The notes below the pieces were generated by a model. The model made no database searches. It was not told where the DNA came from and was given only the letters and a program-made list of their open reading frames with translations. A DNA stretch of 64,000 nucleotides from Mesorhizobium sp. M4B.F.Ca.ET.058.02.1.1. GTDB lineage: Bacteria; Pseudomonadota; Alphaproteobacteria; Rhizobiales; Rhizobiaceae. The stretch covers positions 186,001 to 250,000 of the forward strand of contig NZ_CP034450.1 in NCBI RefSeq assembly GCF_003952505.1, given 5' to 3'. The stretch's first letter is position 1, and each line of letters begins with the position of its first letter. Positions 62,649-64,000 of this stretch are shown here, one piece after another. A program made the position numbers and the translations under genes.

Positions 62649-63547
62649 TACGGAACTCCCGAGATTTTGTGACCGGCCTGCTCGAGCCGGCCGCGTAGGG
62701 CAGCGATATGGGCGGGGCCGACCTCGCAGCAGCCGCCGACGATATGGGCGCCGGCCTCGACCCAGCCGATGGCCTGCCCGGCATAGGCTTCCGGGTCGAG
62801 ATCATGGCGCGCATGCAGCACGTCGACCGTGCCGCCATGCTTCAGCGCCTCGACCGCGGTGAAGCCGTTGGCATAGGCGCCGACCGGCCCCCCAAGCGCG
62901 ATCAATTCGGGCAATGCGGCGCTGACGGCTTCCGGCCGGCAGCAATTGACCAGCCTGGCGGCGACCGGCAGGTCACCGAGCGCGGCCGACGCGGCGGCGA
63001 TCGCCTCCCCGCTGCGCAGGCGCGGCGCGCCATGGTCGGCGAGCGTCCAGGATACCCAGACGGGTTTGCCGCTTTCGCTCGCCGCGGTGACGGCGGCGCG
63101 CGCCTCGTCGGCCGAGGCCATGGTCTCGCACAGGAAGAGATCGACGCCATCGGCCTGCGCGGCGACGATGCGGCGGTAGGTATCGAGTGTCTCCTGGAAG
63201 GAGATGGTCAGCGCCGGCGCGTAGCTGCCGAAAAGAGGCGACAGGCAGCCGGCGACGGCTGCGTCGCCGGCTTGTTCGCAAGCTTGCTTGGCAAGCTCGA
63301 CGCCGCGGGCCTGAAGCTGCTTGAACAGGTCTTCAGCGCCTTCGCGCGCCAGGCGCTCCGGGGTCGCGGAATAGGTGTTGATGGTGATGACGCGGGCGCC
63401 CGCCTGGATGAACTCCGCATGCAGGTCGCGCACCAAATCCGGTTCGTCGATCAGCACCCTGGCCGACCACAGTGGCGTCGGCTCGGATTTGCTGCGCCGG
63501 ACCAGTTCCTGGCCCATGCCGCCATCAGTGAGAATTACGGACTTCAT
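62648..63547 (-). CDS. Homocysteine S-methyltransferase family protein
   Basis: 299-residue zinc methyltransferase of the MmuM/BHMT family. Zinc ligands are visible as LVNCCRPEAV and the tandem cysteines of HIVGGCCEVGPAHIAALRGR; the N-terminus ILTDGGMGQELVRRS is typical. Such enzymes move a methyl group from S-methylmethionine or betaine to homocysteine. Next to dimethylglycine/sarcosine dehydrogenase genes, a betaine-type donor is plausible. It overlaps both flanking genes by one to four bases, showing tight coupling. Confidence 0.9.
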   Translation of the reverse strand: MKSVILTDGGMGQELVRRSKSEPTPLWSARVLIDEPDLVRDLHAEFIQAGARVITINTYSATPERLAREGAEDLFKQLQARGVELAKQACEQAGDAAVAGCLSPLFGSYAPALTISFQETLDTYRRIVAAQADGVDLFLCETMASADEARAAVTAASESGKPVWVSWTLADHGAPRLRSGEAIAAASAALGDLPVAARLVNCCRPEAVSAALPELIALGGPVGAYANGFTAVEALKHGGTVDVLHARHDLDPEAYAGQAIGWVEAGAHIVGGCCEVGPAHIAALRGRLEQAGHKISGVP

Positions 63548-64000
63548 GCCCTTAGTCTTTCATTGTTCGGATCCCAGAGCGGCTCGTCCTTCTGCACCAC
63601 CGCCTTGAAACGGTCGCCGAAGATCTCGATCTCCAACGGGGTGCCGGGCTCGGCGAGGTCGGCGCGCAGCATGCCGAGTGCGATCGATTTGTCGATGCGA
63701 TGACCCCAGCCGCCCGACGTCGTCTCGCCGACGATCCTGCCGTCATGCCAGAGCGTCGACATATAGGGCGCGTCGCAATCGCCGGGGTCCTCAACGACCA
63801 AAGTGACAAAGCGCTTCTTCACGCCCTGCTGCTTTTCGTTGAGCAGTGCCCCCTTGCCGCGGAACTCGGGCTTGTCCCATTTTACGAAGCGCTCCAGTCC
63901 GCCCTGCAGGATCGAATAGTCGGTCGAAAGATCGCCCTTCCAGGCGCGGTAGCCTTTTTCGAGCCGGAGCGAATCCAGCGCATACATGCCGAACGGCTTC
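63544..64000 (-). CDS. Second dimethylglycine/sarcosine dehydrogenase-like protein (C-terminal part)
   Basis: Only the C-terminal 152 residues or so are in the window; the gene continues past the right edge. The visible part is the end of a GcvT-type domain: KPFGMYALDSLRLEKGYRAW, KRFVTLVVEDPGDCDAP, VGETTSGGWGHRIDKSIALG and EIEIFGDRFKAVVQKDEPLW. It is a paralogue of the protein at 59008-61470, with the same DSLRLEKGYR/DSCRIEKAFR and SGGWGH/SGNYGHH signatures. It is first in the visible operon and overlaps the homocysteine methyltransferase gene by four bases. Confidence 0.9.
   Translation of the reverse strand, partial: KPFGMYALDSLRLEKGYRAWKGDLSTDYSILQGGLERFVKWDKPEFRGKGALLNEKQQGVKKRFVTLVVEDPGDCDAPYMSTLWHDGRIVGETTSGGWGHRIDKSIALGMLRADLAEPGTPLEIEIFGDRFKAVVQKDEPLWDPNNERLRA

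Noticed and set aside
1..64000. CRISPR arrays, transposases, phage genes, integrase/attachment sites
   Set aside because: None found: no regularly spaced direct repeats and no recognisable transposase or integrase translation in any frame.

Overview
The window is high-GC alphaproteobacterial chromosomal DNA, most probably from Mesorhizobium or a close Phyllobacteriaceae relative. The reasons are the rhizobial gene order nuoA-N, birA, rnj, mce, DUF1467, proS, lolC, lolD; the aerobic (CobN/CobW/CobO) cobalamin genes; a short (442 aa) ProS; an alphaproteobacterial GAAC-N7-GAAC SOS box; and dispersed palindromic intergenic repeats. No prophage, transposase, CRISPR array or plasmid backbone was seen.

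Layout. 1-1750 (minus): cobalamin riboswitch, DUF1636 protein, cobW and the first codons of cobN. 1820-3796 (minus): an unrecognised AT-richer gene and a YcaQ/AlkX-type DNA glycosylase. 4097-20365 (plus): a complete 14-subunit complex I operon with two extra genes. One is a broken four-helix-bundle (S23-type) gene between nuoC and nuoD. The other lies between nuoF and nuoG and shares a C-terminal domain with the long tail of NuoE. 20370-27548 (plus): birA, RNase J, methylmalonyl-CoA epimerase, DUF1467, proS, lolC, lolD, with an antisense-oriented small RNA upstream of proS. 27818-27961: a 28-residue membrane peptide behind a LexA-type operator. 28060-30395: M50 protease, lipB and tRNA-Leu(GAG).

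30540-39478 (minus) is a serine-cycle block: LuxR-type regulator, sgaA, mcl, mtkA, mtkB, hprA, ppc. It covers glyoxylate-dependent transamination of serine, hydroxypyruvate reduction, PEP carboxylation, and malate activation and cleavage. The ppc reading frame carries a one-base frameshift. 39814-45460: mgtE, a MerR regulator with a likely operator, a methyltransferase, a DUF1624 membrane protein, a Rieske oxygenase of the betaine-demethylase type, and ChaC. 45538-50412: a second cobalamin riboswitch, then cbtB, cbtA, cobP, cobO (plus), cobD (minus), cobC and a frameshifted tyrosine-phosphatase-like gene.

50423-58960 looks like an uncharacterised catabolic locus for a nitrogen compound. It has a creatininase-family amidohydrolase and a RidA protein on the minus strand. 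On the plus strand it has a NitT/TauT-type ABC importer, a cytosine-deaminase-like amidohydrolase, an FAD-linked oxidase and two flavodoxin-fold reductases, with two copies of a 150-bp palindromic repeat inside. 59008-64000 (minus) is a methylated-amine operon: two dimethylglycine/sarcosine-dehydrogenase-like proteins, an aminotransferase and a homocysteine methyltransferase. Together with the Rieske oxygenase and the serine cycle this suggests that methyl groups from betaine-like compounds may be handled as one-carbon units; that link is inference.

Three genes are interrupted by single-base losses at short homopolymers (S23-type gene, ppc, phosphatase). These may be real mutations or assembly errors.
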